Shown here one piece after another: positions 25,587 through 36,646 of a DNA stretch of 64,000 nt; positions within the stretch are counted from its first letter, which is position 1, and each line of letters opens with the position of its first letter. A program made the position numbers and the translations under genes. The notes under the pieces were generated by a model, which saw only the letters and a program-made list of their open reading frames with translations, did not search any database and was not told the DNA's origin. The DNA lies in contig CM054182.1 of NCBI GenBank assembly GCA_028829895.1, positions 64,634,879-64,698,878 of the forward strand, in the 5' to 3' direction. The stretch is from Sinotaia quadrata (taxonomy: Eukaryota > Mollusca > Gastropoda > Architaenioglossa > Viviparidae).

Positions 25587-25770
25587 ACCAAGATTAATTA
25601 GGTCCCCTTAAAACGTTTTTTGAGACAAATTACATTCCCTTACAGTGTGTTATGAGACAAATTACGTCCCCTTACTACATGTTATGAGACTAATTACATC
25701 CCCTTACAACGTGTTATGAGACTAATTACCTCCCCTTACAAAGTGAAATGAGACCAATACAGTCCTCTTG
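25587..25770. repeat. 32-bp minisatellite, ~5 diverged copies
   Basis: Units of 32 bp with GTTATGAGACTAATTACATC and CCCTTAC; TATGAGAC recurs at 25651, 25683 and 25715. The outer copies are diverged. Confidence 0.85.
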
Positions 25771-26593
25771 CAACGTGGCGTGACTGGCTTTTGCCTTATT
25801 GTGTATATTGTTTCGTTATATAATTTTACTTTATTATATTCATAATATAATTATGAATTAGTTCATAATAGTTCATAATAGTTAATAATTCATAGTATAA
25901 TTACGCATAAGGGGGGGGGGCACAAGCTGTACACACAGATATAACGCAGCAAATGCTAAGATGCTAAAGTATGAAAAAAGTATATTTAGCAAAGCATTGC
26001 AAATCTTGAATTAGCAAAATATTGCAAGTCATCAAATGTCACAATATACCCTTCTTGATAACTGACCTATTGGCAGACGATGCTCTCTGTGATGTAGAGA
26101 CAAGTATAAAAAATAAAAATGAAACAGGAAACAATGATATAGACCAGAACTATTGCAAACATGTCAGCGTCAAAGCACAAGCGTAGAATCAATAATATAA
26201 CTGTTGTATTTAACAGAGCCACTTAGTTAACATTTCCAGCAGCTTTGAACGTAAATACATACGGTACATTAATATATAATTAAATCTCAGAACTAAACTT
26301 TAAAAAAAACAACAACAAAATTGTTATAGCATAAGTCAGATCGACACTGATAAAAATTACAACGGATCACAGAATCACGCTAGCAGCTCCTTTGTCGAGA
26401 GAAAGTCTCCCCAAGTTGTATATATAGTTAAGTGTTAGACATGCAATTAACAGAGAGAAAGAAACACTAGTAATTTTCTTTCACCTCTCTGCTTCTATGT
26501 GTTGTATATATAGTTAAGTGTTAGACATGTAATAACAGAGAGAAAGAAACACTGGTAACTTTCTTTCACCTCTCTGCTTCTATGTGTTGTAGA
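25771..26593 (-). other. 3' flank / probable 3' UTR of the GPCR gene
   Basis: This lies immediately downstream of the GPCR stop codon on the minus strand. The first AATAAA on that strand is at 25835-25830, about 760 bp after the stop, and would be an acceptable polyadenylation signal. A poly-G run (about 25911-25920 on plus) lies before it. No other gene is seen. The exact transcript end is inference. Confidence 0.45.
26415..26590. repeat. 86-bp tandem duplication with hairpin potential, next to the GPCR stop
   Basis: Two 86-bp units start at 26415 and 26501 (GTTGTATATATAGTTAAGTG), and the first bases of a third begin at about 26586, touching the GPCR stop. Each unit contains AGAGAGAAAGAAAC followed after about a dozen bases by TTTCTTTCACCTCTCT. 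These can pair as an imperfect stem. In the sense of the GPCR transcript this would place two similar hairpins in the proximal 3' UTR. Confidence 0.85.
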
Positions 26594-27308
26594 TCACAGG
26601 AGAACAATCGCGCTAGTATAACGTGGGGAACTGCCGTTCCTCAGAATAATGGTATTCTCCGGAGATTCTTTGTACGGACCCTTCACACCTCCACCCGTTA
26701 CCGAGACACAGCTGCAGCAGGCCATGATTTCCCGGAAGCCCGCTCGAAATTTTTTGCTGAAAAAGCAATAAATGATCGGGTTCATGCAGCAGTTCGAGCA
26801 GCCGAACCACTGCGCCACCGGGATCACAGTCTCGCTCACGAACTGCTCCGTGTCCGTATTGAACTCCTGCTGCACGTTGCGCCAGAAGCTGATGCTGTAC
26901 AGCGGCATCCAAGAGAAGGCAAACAGCGCGCACACCACCACTAGCATCTTGATGACCTTCACCTTGGACTGCTGGATGAGGCGCGTGCTGCTGTTGCGCG
27001 CGCCTAGCTCGTGGCGGCGGGAGACCTTGAGAACGATGAGTGCGTAGCAGAACGTGATCATGATGAGGGGTACGCTGTAGCAGCAGACGAAGATGACACC
27101 CATGTGGTACGCGCGCCGCAAGGAGGAGGACGGCCAGTCCTCGTAACACACGTACAGGACCTGCTTAGATGTGGCGTAGGGCACGCACTGGTAGTAGACG
27201 AACCACGGGGTCATGATGCCCAGAGCCGTGGCCCAGATGAAAAAAATGATGACCTTGCACTTCCGGCGACTGATCTTGACGTTCATTACGTGACAGATGG
27301 CGAAGTAC
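26594..27308 (-). CDS. Neuropeptide-type class A GPCR, terminal exon (DRY to stop; TM4-TM7)
   Basis: This exon encodes 237 residues plus the last base of a split Arg codon. It starts after a TTTCTCTTTCGCCAG acceptor with YFAICHV, completing L-D-R-Y with the exon at 30706. Counting from the internal Met (27286), TM4 is about residues 12-32 (IIFFIW...PWFVYY). ECL2 carries the conserved Cys 47 (VCYEDWP), TM5 is about 61-85, and ICL3 ends in QQSKVKVIKML. TM6 is about 112-134 with FSWMP, a variant of CWxP in which Ser replaces Cys. TM7 is about 152-175 with NPIIY (NPxxY). A helix-8 FSKKFRAGFREI and a Cys cluster (ACCSC, possible palmitoylation) follow, then a short tail. It is a plasma-membrane G-protein-coupled receptor for an unknown peptide. 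The ECL2 WP motif and the QGVSV segment in TM3 recall NPFF/SIFamide/orexin-type receptors, but the subfamily is not settled. The exon is GC-rich, unlike its surroundings. Confidence 0.95.
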
Positions 27309-27589
27309 CTGGCGAAAGAGAAAAAAAAAGATATTTTGGAACCGTTTAATCATTCACGAAGAATGTGTAGGTTTTCGGACGTTGTTTCGTCATGATATCT
27401 GGAGTTTTATAATTTCTTTTCCTGATATTAAACAAGAAACTCTGAAAGCTTCAAACTCATAAAGACGCTTTCTTCTGTCTTACCAATGCACTGGTACTGC
27501 GGGATATAATTAAAAGATGTAAAAACAAAAATGAAGTAAAAGATGCAATTAATGAATGAGAAATACTTTATAATAAAATCACATTTGTT

Positions 27590-28250
27590 CTACGGGGTAC
27601 GTTGGACCATCATCTAATAAGAAAAGTGATTTGTTGCAAACCTGAGTGATTGTGAACACGCCCTAGTGTCAGCTGCCATCATTGAAAAGGTTTTGTACAT
27701 TGACTATAATTATCTCTTTTAAGAATCCACTCTCATTTCCAGGATGAAATTATATATATGAACTTTATTATATATATATGTACTGATGTCTCTGCTAGGA
27801 TAAACTGAATAAGTGTCTAATGTTTTAATCAAACATTGTCATGAAGTGATGTAAAAGTCGACACTTATTTTGATTATATTATATATTGTATATTTGATTG
27901 TTGATTTAATACATTTATTGTTAAATTTATTAACCTTCTTGCACATATATTAAAACTTATGTTGGAGTAATAGTGGGTGGATGGGATCTCGTTAAATATA
28001 AATAAAAGACGGATTTTTATTACTCCTCTAGTAAGAATTTTCCACCTGCAGAACCATTAAAATGTCTATCTTATTATTGTGTACAGAGTAGAGTTTTATG
28101 ACACCAGCATAATCCGCCAGGTGAGATACGATGTTGGCCTTGTGAGAGAATTATTAATATCTATAAATTAAGATTCTCGATCGCTTGTAATTAATTATGA
28201 GATGTTAATTAATAAAATAATAATCATAACGAGTGAAGAGTGCCCAGAGG
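27590..28250 (+). repeat. R1 dispersed repeat, 3'-half copy in the GPCR intron
   Basis: It matches the right half of the R1 copies at 12.55-13.15 and 20.45-20.86 kb. Shared strings include TTGAAAAGGTT near 27680, GCTAGGATAAACTGAAT near 27792, TTATGTTGGAG near 27957 and CTTGTAATTAATTATG near 28183. It is truncated on its left side. It lies antisense to the GPCR transcript. Confidence 0.8.
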
Positions 28251-28569
28251 TGTCACACCTACCAGAGACAAATCAGTGCCATTCACGTCAGAAACTCGCG
28301 CATGTAATCCGCACGAATAGCCATGACTACAGATTATTTTATTTTTGTCAGAGTTCCTTTACACATTTGTTCTCTCTCATTTTCACTCCAGATGCACTTC
28401 CAGAGAGTTTTTAATTAGCATTGCCCATCTCGACTACGTCATCAGCAGCGCTCAAGCATCGTTTATCAGCTGCAAGGCTTATAGAGAAAGAAACAAAGGA
28501 CCCCTACTGAAATACGCGTGTAGTATTCATGCCAAGACTGCTTGAAAGAAGCTATTAAACGTAAATTAC

Positions 28570-28900
28570 GGTGGAAAATGCAGAGAAATAATTAGAGGCG
28601 CCGCGCTCTACAGATAATCACAAGAACTACACACACTCGACAAGAACTTTGGAATGATGAGGATTTGTGAATTTATGTCCTTGGCTTTTTCACTTTGGAT
28701 TTCAATTATGGTTGGAAGTGCAGAGACAAGATTTATGTCTGTGGCTTTTTCACTTTGGATTTCATTATGGTTGAAAATGCAGAGACACAATGGGCAGCGT
28801 TGTACATATTACAGATAATTGCAATTTCTACACTGAAAAAGAACTGTGAAATGAAGCATTGTGGATTTTTGTCTGTGGTTAATTCACTAGGAAGTTTTGT
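28570..28900. repeat. Diverged local duplications
   Basis: A 64-bp unit with GGCTTTTTCACTTTGGATTT is duplicated at about 28682 and 28742. It sits inside a longer, older duplication marked by CTACAGATAATC and by ATTACAGATAATT. Frames here are not conserved as protein. Confidence 0.7.
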
Positions 28901-29835
28901 AAAAGGAAGCAACACGTTGTAATGTTCCAGTAATAAATTCCAAAAAAGTTCCAGTAGCAAATTATTGGGGTGCTAATGTACTTCTGGAGGTTTTATTATT
29001 TTTTCTTGTAAGCTGAAATGTTTGGTTTGAAAAATTCCTTTTGAAACACTAAAAGATTAAATGCAGAGAATGGAGTGTCCTTCCGAAGTATAGGATTTGT
29101 AAGAAAACAGTAATTATGCATTACAGAGGAATAAGAATTCAAATCTCTATTTAGAAAATAATTGTTATTTATTTTTTAAAAAAATACTACTCTTAACGCT
29201 TTCAAGACCTTTTTTGGAAAGAGAGCGAGGAACAAATCCTCTTTGAAATAATAAGTAAATATAATATTATTGAAGAGACGATAATGGCTTTTATTATTTG
29301 TTATAAGGAAACTTAGATGAACATATTCAGATAGTTATGAACAATAGAGGTTTGGAATAATTTTTATGATTACATTGATTTCATTATAATTTATTGAATT
29401 TGATATTTCTTCTTTTTTTTAGGTAGGGCTTCATGATTGTAAATGCCTATTTAGAGAAAATTCATGTGAGAGAAAATGCTTGAAAAGTATATTGTATGTA
29501 TCTTGTCCTTGTGTTTTTGAATTGCATATCTATGTTTATTTCACTATTGTTTTCCTTTTGGTACTTTAACATTGAAGGTTTCATTGTAAACGGTTCTGAA
29601 AGCTTTGCATTTAGCTGCACTTAAAGTGGTTAATGGATGCTTTTGACGAGCAGTCGAACTAATTGCATTGCATGTTTCATGACTGTACTTGACGAGGAAC
29701 CCCTAAGGAACTGCTTCCTGCCCTTCATTGAATGTCACTAACCTCTAGTTTACATGCTATCGTTTTTTTTTATATTGTTGTTTATTTTTAAAACGATACA
29801 CGTCACGTGTCTCGCCTCCTAACCCAAATGCAGAC

Positions 29836-30390
29836 TTATTATATTGCCCTAAAAGTTCACTTCAATTACTCGGGTAATCTTACTTATATTGCCCTAAAAG
29901 TTCACTTCAATTACTCGGGTAATCTTACTTATATTGCCCTAAAAGTTCACTTCAATTACTCGGGTAATCTTACTTATATTGCCCTAAAAGTTCACTTCAA
30001 TTACTCGGGTAATCTTACTTATATTGCCCTAAAAGTTCACTTCAATTACTTGGGTAATCTTACTTATATTGCCCTAAAAGTTCACTTCAATTACTCGGGT
30101 AATCTTACTTATATTGCCGTAAAAGTTCACTTCAATTACTCGGGTAATCTTACTTATATTGCCCTAAAAGTTCATTTCAATTACTCGGGTAATCTTACTT
30201 ATATTGCCCTAAAAGTTCACTTCAATTACTCGGGTAATCTTAGTTGTATTGCCCTAAAAGTTCACTTCAATTACTCGGGTAATCTTACTTATATTGCCCT
30301 AAAAGTTCATTTCAATTACTCGGGTAATCTTACTTATATTGCCCTAAAAGTTCACTTCACTTACTCGGGTAATCTTACTTATATTGCCGT
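29836..30390. repeat. 45-bp minisatellite, ~12 copies, in the GPCR intron
   Basis: Twelve 45-bp units start with TACTTATATTGCCCTAAAAG and include TTCACTTCAATTACTCGGGT. Divergence is only one to three bases per unit. Since 45 is divisible by three, the plus strand is open for 221 codons with a 15-residue period (YIALKVHFNYSGNLT). It lies in an intron, antisense to the receptor, with no supporting start context, so I read it as a satellite and not a protein gene. At its right border GTAATTTTAGGGC is an inverted echo of GCCCTAAAA in the units. Confidence 0.95.
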
Positions 30391-30705
30391 AAAACAATTC
30401 ACGTCAGTTACCGGGGCAATCCAAGTAATTTTAGGGCACCATCGTGGAGAAAAAACTATGGCGGCAATTTGATTTCACTCTCCATCATTTTGGTCGACTC
30501 TAGATCGCCATTACTGTGAGAATAGAGGTTGGTGAGGCGTCACATTTCATGACAATTAGTCAACACACATTTGATAGTTCACGACTCTTTTCCATTTGAT
30601 CGCCTTTAGATCTCAGCACTCGTACAAATCTACGCGTGAAACTTATTTAACTGCTTATAAATATTCAGTCCGACTGAGCAAATATTTGAAAACGGTGTCT
30701 CTTAC

Positions 30706-30805
30706 CGGTCCAGAGCGATTGTAGCCAAGGTGTTGACAGAGGCACAGACGGACACGCCCTGTAGGTACGGTGCAGCCTTGCACATAAATGCTCCGAGTTG
30801 CCAGC
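30706..30805 (-). CDS. Neuropeptide-type class A GPCR, TM3 exon
   Basis: A 100-bp internal exon: two bases finishing a split codon, 32 codons, and two bases of the Arg codon of DRY. It reads WQLGAFMCKAAPYLQGVSVC and then ASVNTLATIALD(R). The Cys in FMCK is the TM3 cysteine that pairs with ECL2 Cys in this family. The acceptor is CTTCACAG (just above 30805) and the donor is GTAAGA. Joined to 27308, the reading is LDRYFAICH, the classical end of TM3. The upstream intron is phase 1. The exon(s) for TM1-TM2 were not found in the window, so this gene is partial and continues beyond it. It was too short for an ordinary open-frame search. Confidence 0.93.
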
Positions 30806-31919
30806 CTGTGAAGACAGATGATGTGAATGTCAACGTGTACTGACAAGGATACAGTGAATGTCAACATGTAATAAAATGTATACAGTGACTATCAACATGT
30901 AATGACAAATATACTGTGAATGTCAGCATGTAGTGACAAGTATGCAGTGAATGTCAATGTGTAATAATAGCTAGGTATACAGTGAATGTCAACAAATAAT
31001 GACAAGTATATGGTGACCGTCAACATGTAATGACAATACAGTTAATACCAACATGCAATTACAAGTATACAATGAATGTCAATATGTAATGACAAGTATA
31101 CAGCGAATGCCAACATGTAATATCAACTCTACAGTGAATGTCACCCCATAATAACAAGTATACAGTGAATGTCAACGTTTAATGACAAGTATATGGCGAC
31201 TGTCAACATGTAGTGACAGTACAGTTAATGCCAACAGGCAATTACAAGTATTCAATGGATGTCAACAACATGTAATGACAAGTATACAGTGAATGTCTGA
31301 AATGTACGAATTGATTTCAGCATGCATTTACAAGTATACACTGAAACACTGAAATGTATGAATTCATGTCATTATTGAAAGACAGTTATGAATGACTGAA
31401 ATATATGAATTTCTGTCAGCCATGTAATAAAAAACAAACAAACACATGAATGTCTAAAATGTATGAAGACACTGAAGTAATGGAAAGGCAATTATGCAGC
31501 TCATGCCAACAGTTGAATGACAAGTATATAAAAAATAATAAATATCAGTAATGAAAATGGAGGCATAAAGTTAATAATAACAATAGAAGCACGTGCATAA
31601 AGTTAGTGTTAATAATAATAAAAAGGAATTTAAAGTTACTGTCATTAATGTTATGATAAGTATAAATTAAATGGGAGTGATGTCAAGAGAAGTATAAGCC
31701 TAACGTCAATAATGCAATGACATGTATAAAAAGAAGTGCTGAGCAATAAAAGACAAGCATAAAGTTAAATTAATAATGAAAATAAAAAAGTATGTCGGCT
31801 ATGGAAAGACAAATATACAGTTAATGACATGAATAGAAAGATAATTACATAATTAATGTCAGTAGAGGGAAGACAAGTACACAAATAATGCTATTATTGA
31901 AATGGCAAGTAACAAGTTA
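30806..31919. repeat. 31-bp-type diverged minisatellite upstream of the TM3 exon
   Basis: From about 30830 to 31330, copies of about 30-31 bp built on ACAGTGAATGTCAACATGTA and ATGACAAGTAT recur with heavy divergence. From 31330 to 31919 weaker related strings (ATAAAGTTAATGTCAATAAT) continue. This lies in the next GPCR intron if that gene continues upstream. Confidence 0.85.
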
Positions 31920-32405
31920 ATGGTAATAAGAGAAAGACAACACAGCTAAAGTTAATGACAATTACAGAAATACAGCACAAAGTTAATGGCAATAACAGAA
32001 AGACAAGACAGCTGACGTTAATGACAATAACAGAAAGACAAGACAGCTGACGTTAATGACAATAACAGAAAGACAAGACAGCTGACGTTAATGACGATAA
32101 CGAAAGACAAGACAGCTGACGTTAATGACAATAACAGAAAGACAAGACAGCTGACGTTAATGACAATAACAGAAAGACAAGACAGCTAAAGTTAATGACA
32201 ATAACAGAAAGACAAGACAGCTGACGTTAATGACAATAACAGAAAGACAAGACAGCTGACGTTAATGACAATAACAGAAAGACAAGACAGCTGACGTTAA
32301 TGACAATAACAGAAAGACAAGACAGCTGACGTTAATGACAATAACAGAAAGACAAGACAGCTAAAGTTAATGACAATAACAGAAAGACAAGACAGCGCAA
32401 AGTTA
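31920..32405. repeat. 35-bp minisatellite, ~13 copies, E-box plus CRE-like core
   Basis: Units of 35 bp contain GACAAGACAGCTGACGTTAA and TGACAATAACAGAAA. Most units overlap the E-box CAGCTG with a TGACGT core; a few carry GCTAAAGTTAAT instead. The array merges on its left into the diverged repeats before it. Confidence 0.93.
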
Positions 32406-33052
32406 ATAAGTAGATGGAAAACAAACGCACGTTGATAACACCTTGAACTATTTCATTTGACCTACATAATACAGCTGAAGCAGACATTACGTGAGAGGCT
32501 AATACATTTCTCTGACGGAGAGAAGGCAGAAAGCAACAACAACAAAAAATAATAATAAAGCAATTCTGTCTGCATCGTGACGTCAACGTAAACCTTTCTG
32601 GAGATGTACACCACAATTAAAAATAGGTCACGTTACATCCCAGAAACAGTTACTCACTTTACATCCAAGCTACACTATTTGTCCCTAGAGCAGGTTCTCA
32701 TACTCAAATCACCAAGTGAGCCGCAAAACGATCAGTGAATTAACCCAACGGCTGCACCAAAGACACCTCTTTCACACATTACGAGTATCTTTACCAAATA
32801 AACTAATCAAATATGATATAGTATGTTAACACGTCAAACATTGCACTAACTTTAAAAATTGCATTGCGATACAATAGTTTAATTAGTTTATTTATTTATC
32901 TATCGCTATTTCACTGACATCAGTTAGTATCAACGAGGCCATTAATATTAGGTGTGATATCTTGAGATGTAGCCGTCTCTGTGTTATTTGCAAATATATA
33001 TCAGTGACCTTAGACCATTTCAGTGATAAGTTAATCTTCACGGATGAAAACG
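32406..33052. other. Spacer, no gene seen
   Basis: About 650 bp of AT-rich DNA. The minus frame at 32332-32616 begins in the neighbouring array and shows no family signature. Confidence 0.55.
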
Positions 33053-33285
33053 TAACTGTTCACACACGTATATGTACTTCCTAACATTGACTGTATATTT
33101 ACAGAAAACGAAACTGTTCACACACATATATGTACTTCCTAACATTGACTGTATATTTACAGAAAACGGAACTGTTCACACACATATATGTACTTCCTAA
33201 CATTGACTGTATATTTACAGAAAACGAAACTGTTCACACACATATATGTACTTCCTAACATTGACTGTATATTTACAGAAACGGA
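33053..33285. repeat. 58-bp minisatellite, 4 copies
   Basis: Units start at 33061, 33119, 33177 and 33235 with CACACACATATATGTACTTC, followed by CTAACATTGACTG and TTTACAGAAAACG. The period equals that of the 6.7-kb array but the sequence is unrelated. It abuts the 3' end of the hAT-like remnant. Confidence 0.95.
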
Positions 33286-34710
33286 TAGTTCCTCTGGGAA
33301 TATTTCTCGCAAAATCAATTTGTGGAATTCTGGTATTCCACCATACAAGTAGTTCTGCTTCAAAATGGTATCACATTAAGCTCCACTGACTCCATCCGGA
33401 TTTTTCTCAGCCACATTGTCAATGTCCATAGAAAATGGTGGGGAGAAAAGTTGAAATTATGGTTCAATGCTTTGTATTTCTTTAAATGGCACATTAGAAC
33501 TGTGGAGGTTAGAAATTATATCTGCATATTCTTTCAAGAATTTGGGTTCAACATTTCTTAATGAATATAGAAATAAACCATCTTGCCAGTTGTCAGTTAT
33601 TTCACCTACAAAGTCACCTCGACCTGAGTGACTTAACTTTTTCATGCATCTGTGTTGTCACCTGTTTGTCCCCCAGAAGCTTTAAGTTCAGCGCAGTCAG
33701 GTGGCCAATGATATCTGTTGGTAAAGCAAGAAGTTGAACCAGCAACATGAAGAATCTCCTGGTTTTTCATTTTAAAAAATGATTCAATCTCTTTTCCAAG
33801 GGCAAGAACCGCTTCAGAACGTTTCCTCGACTAGCCATTAATTAATTTCCGTGTGATAAAGAAATTTCACAAATTCCTTAGCTACACTTGCTAGAGAGGA
33901 AGTAAAATGTGATTCTACCTCTTGGACAATATGCAATTAACGGTTTTCACAAGTTGTCCGTAGCCTTCTTCATTTGCAGACTCTTACTACAAAATGCAGA
34001 GTGTACTGGTGAAGCTAGTCTCTGGGGTACTGAGGCTGTTAATTTGGTTTCACTATTCCAACCACACCCATATTTACAGAGCACATTGGTGGTGCCCATC
34101 CTAGCTAAATATACGACTTTCTTCTATGCAGTGTAGGTTTTTTCCAATGCACCATTCCAGTTTTTACAATATTCCCCGTCGATGTGCTCGTCCAGCAATT
34201 TTCCAGTTATTGCAATTTACACCACTATTGAACACTGCGCAGTTTTCCAGTTATTGCAATCTACACCACTAATGAACACTGCACAATGTACACTAAACAT
34301 GTGCATCTGTACTTTTGCCAAGAACAACTGAAAATTCTTCAAAGCCCTTCGTCATTTGAGTCAGTTGTTTCTGCACATTTTCTGCTAAATCCGCAATCCT
34401 GCAGGCAATTGCATAAGCTGACAAACATATGCCTTCCTAAACCTCTCTTCAGGATGTAAACATCGCTGGCCTTTACAAGATATTCTTTTACAAGTAGGCC
34501 TTCTTAGATAGTTCGGGATGAATTAGCTATAATTTCACTTATCAGAAAACTTGCACACGCTAGAATCTTTAATAGACTTGAAGAAATGTCGTTGCTTGGC
34601 AAATGCTGCTTTAAACTGCGAAAAGCTTTCTTCTCGATTTTTCCAGTAATTGCATCATACACTTCTTGCGTCATACACTTCTTGCGCCATACACTTCTTG
34701 CGTCATACAC
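33286..34710 (-). pseudogene. Decayed hAT-type (GTF2IRD2/ZBED-like) transposase remnant
   Basis: Reading the minus strand downward and allowing frameshifts, family-like blocks occur in the right order. SSSLLKILACASFLISEIIA is followed by KEGLLVKEYL-like text (34.7-34.45 kb). RIADLAENVQKQLTQ then leads into FEEFSVVLGKSTDAHV (about 34.4-34.27 kb), equivalent to the FxxFSxALDESTD block. NVLKRFLPLEKEIESFF and DIIGHLTALNLKL follow, then FVGEITDNWQDGLFLYSLRN and NVEPKFLKEYADIISNLHSS (33.8-33.46 kb). IPEFHKLILREIFPE closes it near 33.29 kb. The middle part, which would hold the RNase-H-like catalytic residues, is largely missing and replaced partly by a local duplication (34195-34300). Stops and frameshifts show it is dead. 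Assignment rests on remembered family layout. Confidence 0.7.
34655..34710. repeat. 17-bp short tandem repeat, 3 copies
   Basis: CATACACTTCTTGCGTCATA-type units repeat about every 17 bp at the 5' edge of the hAT remnant. Confidence 0.85.
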
Positions 34711-36290
34711 TTCTCAGTGCATTGTGTAAACTGTGGCGAGATAAGTTACACTCGTTGGGAATAGCAATTGCTTGATGACAGATTCGGTAATAAATTTTAT
34801 TTTTAATAAATAATAATAAATTTTTTATTATTAACTTTGTGAAAAAATATAAATTGTCCCACTTTTGTTAAAAAAACCTCCTTTTTTCCTTTCTTTCACG
34901 ATTGTTTTTTTGTCGACGATGAAGTTAAATACTGCGTGTCCTCTGCTAATGCTCTGGATATTTAAGTCCCTGGCAGAAGCGAGAGAGTTGGAGGGGTGGT
35001 GGTGGTGGTGATGGTGGTAAAGAGATCGGGGGGGGGGGAGTGATGGTTCACAGTGATCCATTTTGTAGTCAGAGGGTCGATCTTCGATTGCACAGCTAGC
35101 ATGGAGATTTGAAGGTCAGAAGGGTAACTACTCTGATACGTGCTGAAGACAATATCGTGACAGGCAAGTTGGGACCAGCGGCCCTTTCACTGTAATAAAT
35201 CTAATTCAAAATAAATTATCTCCTCACACTCTTATGGTCACCGTGATAAAGCCGGATGGAAGTGCGACTTTCTCACTTCAATCAAAATAAAAAAAATCAA
35301 ACTATAGTATCGCCCTAGGAGTTAATTCCCTTTGCGATGGATCGTACTATCTGAAATACGAAGAGTAAATAAGAATTACTTCCCTCTAGGTTAGGTCAAT
35401 GTTATCATTAGAAAGATGAGAAGCAAGTAAATAATAAAAAAAGATCGTGCATTATAAATTCTTATCGAAATTCAATGAGTTGTTCCGAGCCTCATGAAAC
35501 AATTCGAGACCCATGCCCTAGAAACAATTTTATTATTTTATACCATAGAAACACCTGGTCACCTTAATTTCAACAACATTTGACACCTTATATCAGAGAA
35601 ACAAGATTTGTTACTGTACTTTCCAGAAACAAATTGTCATCTTACACCATAGAAATAAAATTTATTACTTTAATCTTAGAAACAATTTGTAACCTTACAT
35701 CCCCCCCAAAAAAAGAAAAAATCAATGTGTAGCCTGAACAATTTTAAATAAGGATATAAGCATATTTATTTTGCAACAAAGACGATAACAGACAACAGAG
35801 TTGAGTACATGTAATTAGGGATTCTCTAATACAGGGATAGTTTATTATCGCAACGCAATCAACTGTCATATTTCAGGCAGCATTTTTTCTGCCTCTCTTT
35901 TAAAACAGTGAATAAGCTATGGATATACGACTTAATACCAATATAACTTTTTTTTTTTAAAAGTAACACGCGCACGCGCGCACATGTATAATGCAGAATA
36001 TGTATTTGTAAAAGCATAGACTACTAGTTGCTGAGAGATGAAATTGTGAAAGGGAGATAACTTGTATGTTGAAGTTCAGATGTTTTGCAACAATTTAATG
36101 TTTATGCGTGTGTGTCGTACACGTTTAGAGATATATCCATTTTAGTAACACGGTGGCAAAAATTCATGTTTGCTGTCTGTTTTCCTTAATTCATGCATAT
36201 AAAGATACCTAAATACAAATTCAGATGTCTGTACTTTTTACACAAGATACATACATAAATGCATGCCTACCTACCTACACGCTTGCATGC
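34711..36290. other. Spacer, no gene seen
   Basis: It contains a GGT/GGGG-rich patch at 34990-35040. Old repeats on the theme CTTATATCxxAGAAACAA lie at about 35510-35700, and CG/CA dinucleotides near 35960-35985. Nothing is recognised as coding. Confidence 0.55.
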
Positions 36291-36291
36291 A

Positions 36292-36567
<276 letters not shown>

Positions 36568-36646
36568 GTACCCTGGTCTATTATTGATTAAACATAATTA
36601 TAATGAAGATATCTGATACAGAGAAAGCAAAGTTATAAATAACTCT

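Larger units (their letters stand above)
27309..30705 (-). other. GPCR intron (phase 2, in the DRY motif)
   Basis: 3,397 bp, with donor GTAAG at 30705-30701 and a strong pyrimidine tract and CAG acceptor at 27311-27309. The Arg codon of DRY is split CG|G; an intron at this place is well known in many class A GPCR genes. The intron contains a partial R1 repeat copy (27590-28250), a diverged duplication (28570-28900) and a 45-bp satellite (29836-30390). The remaining parts (27309-27590, 28900-29830, 30390-30705) are AT-rich with nothing recognised. Confidence 0.9.

Noticed and set aside
26582..27349. Plus-strand and alternate minus-strand frames across 26.58-27.35 kb
   Set aside because: Shadows of the GPCR exon; they lack motifs and are open only because of its GC-rich codons.
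29807..30472. A 221-residue repeat protein on plus
   Set aside because: It is a 45-bp satellite in an intron, open only because the unit is divisible by three; no promoter, splice sites or domain.
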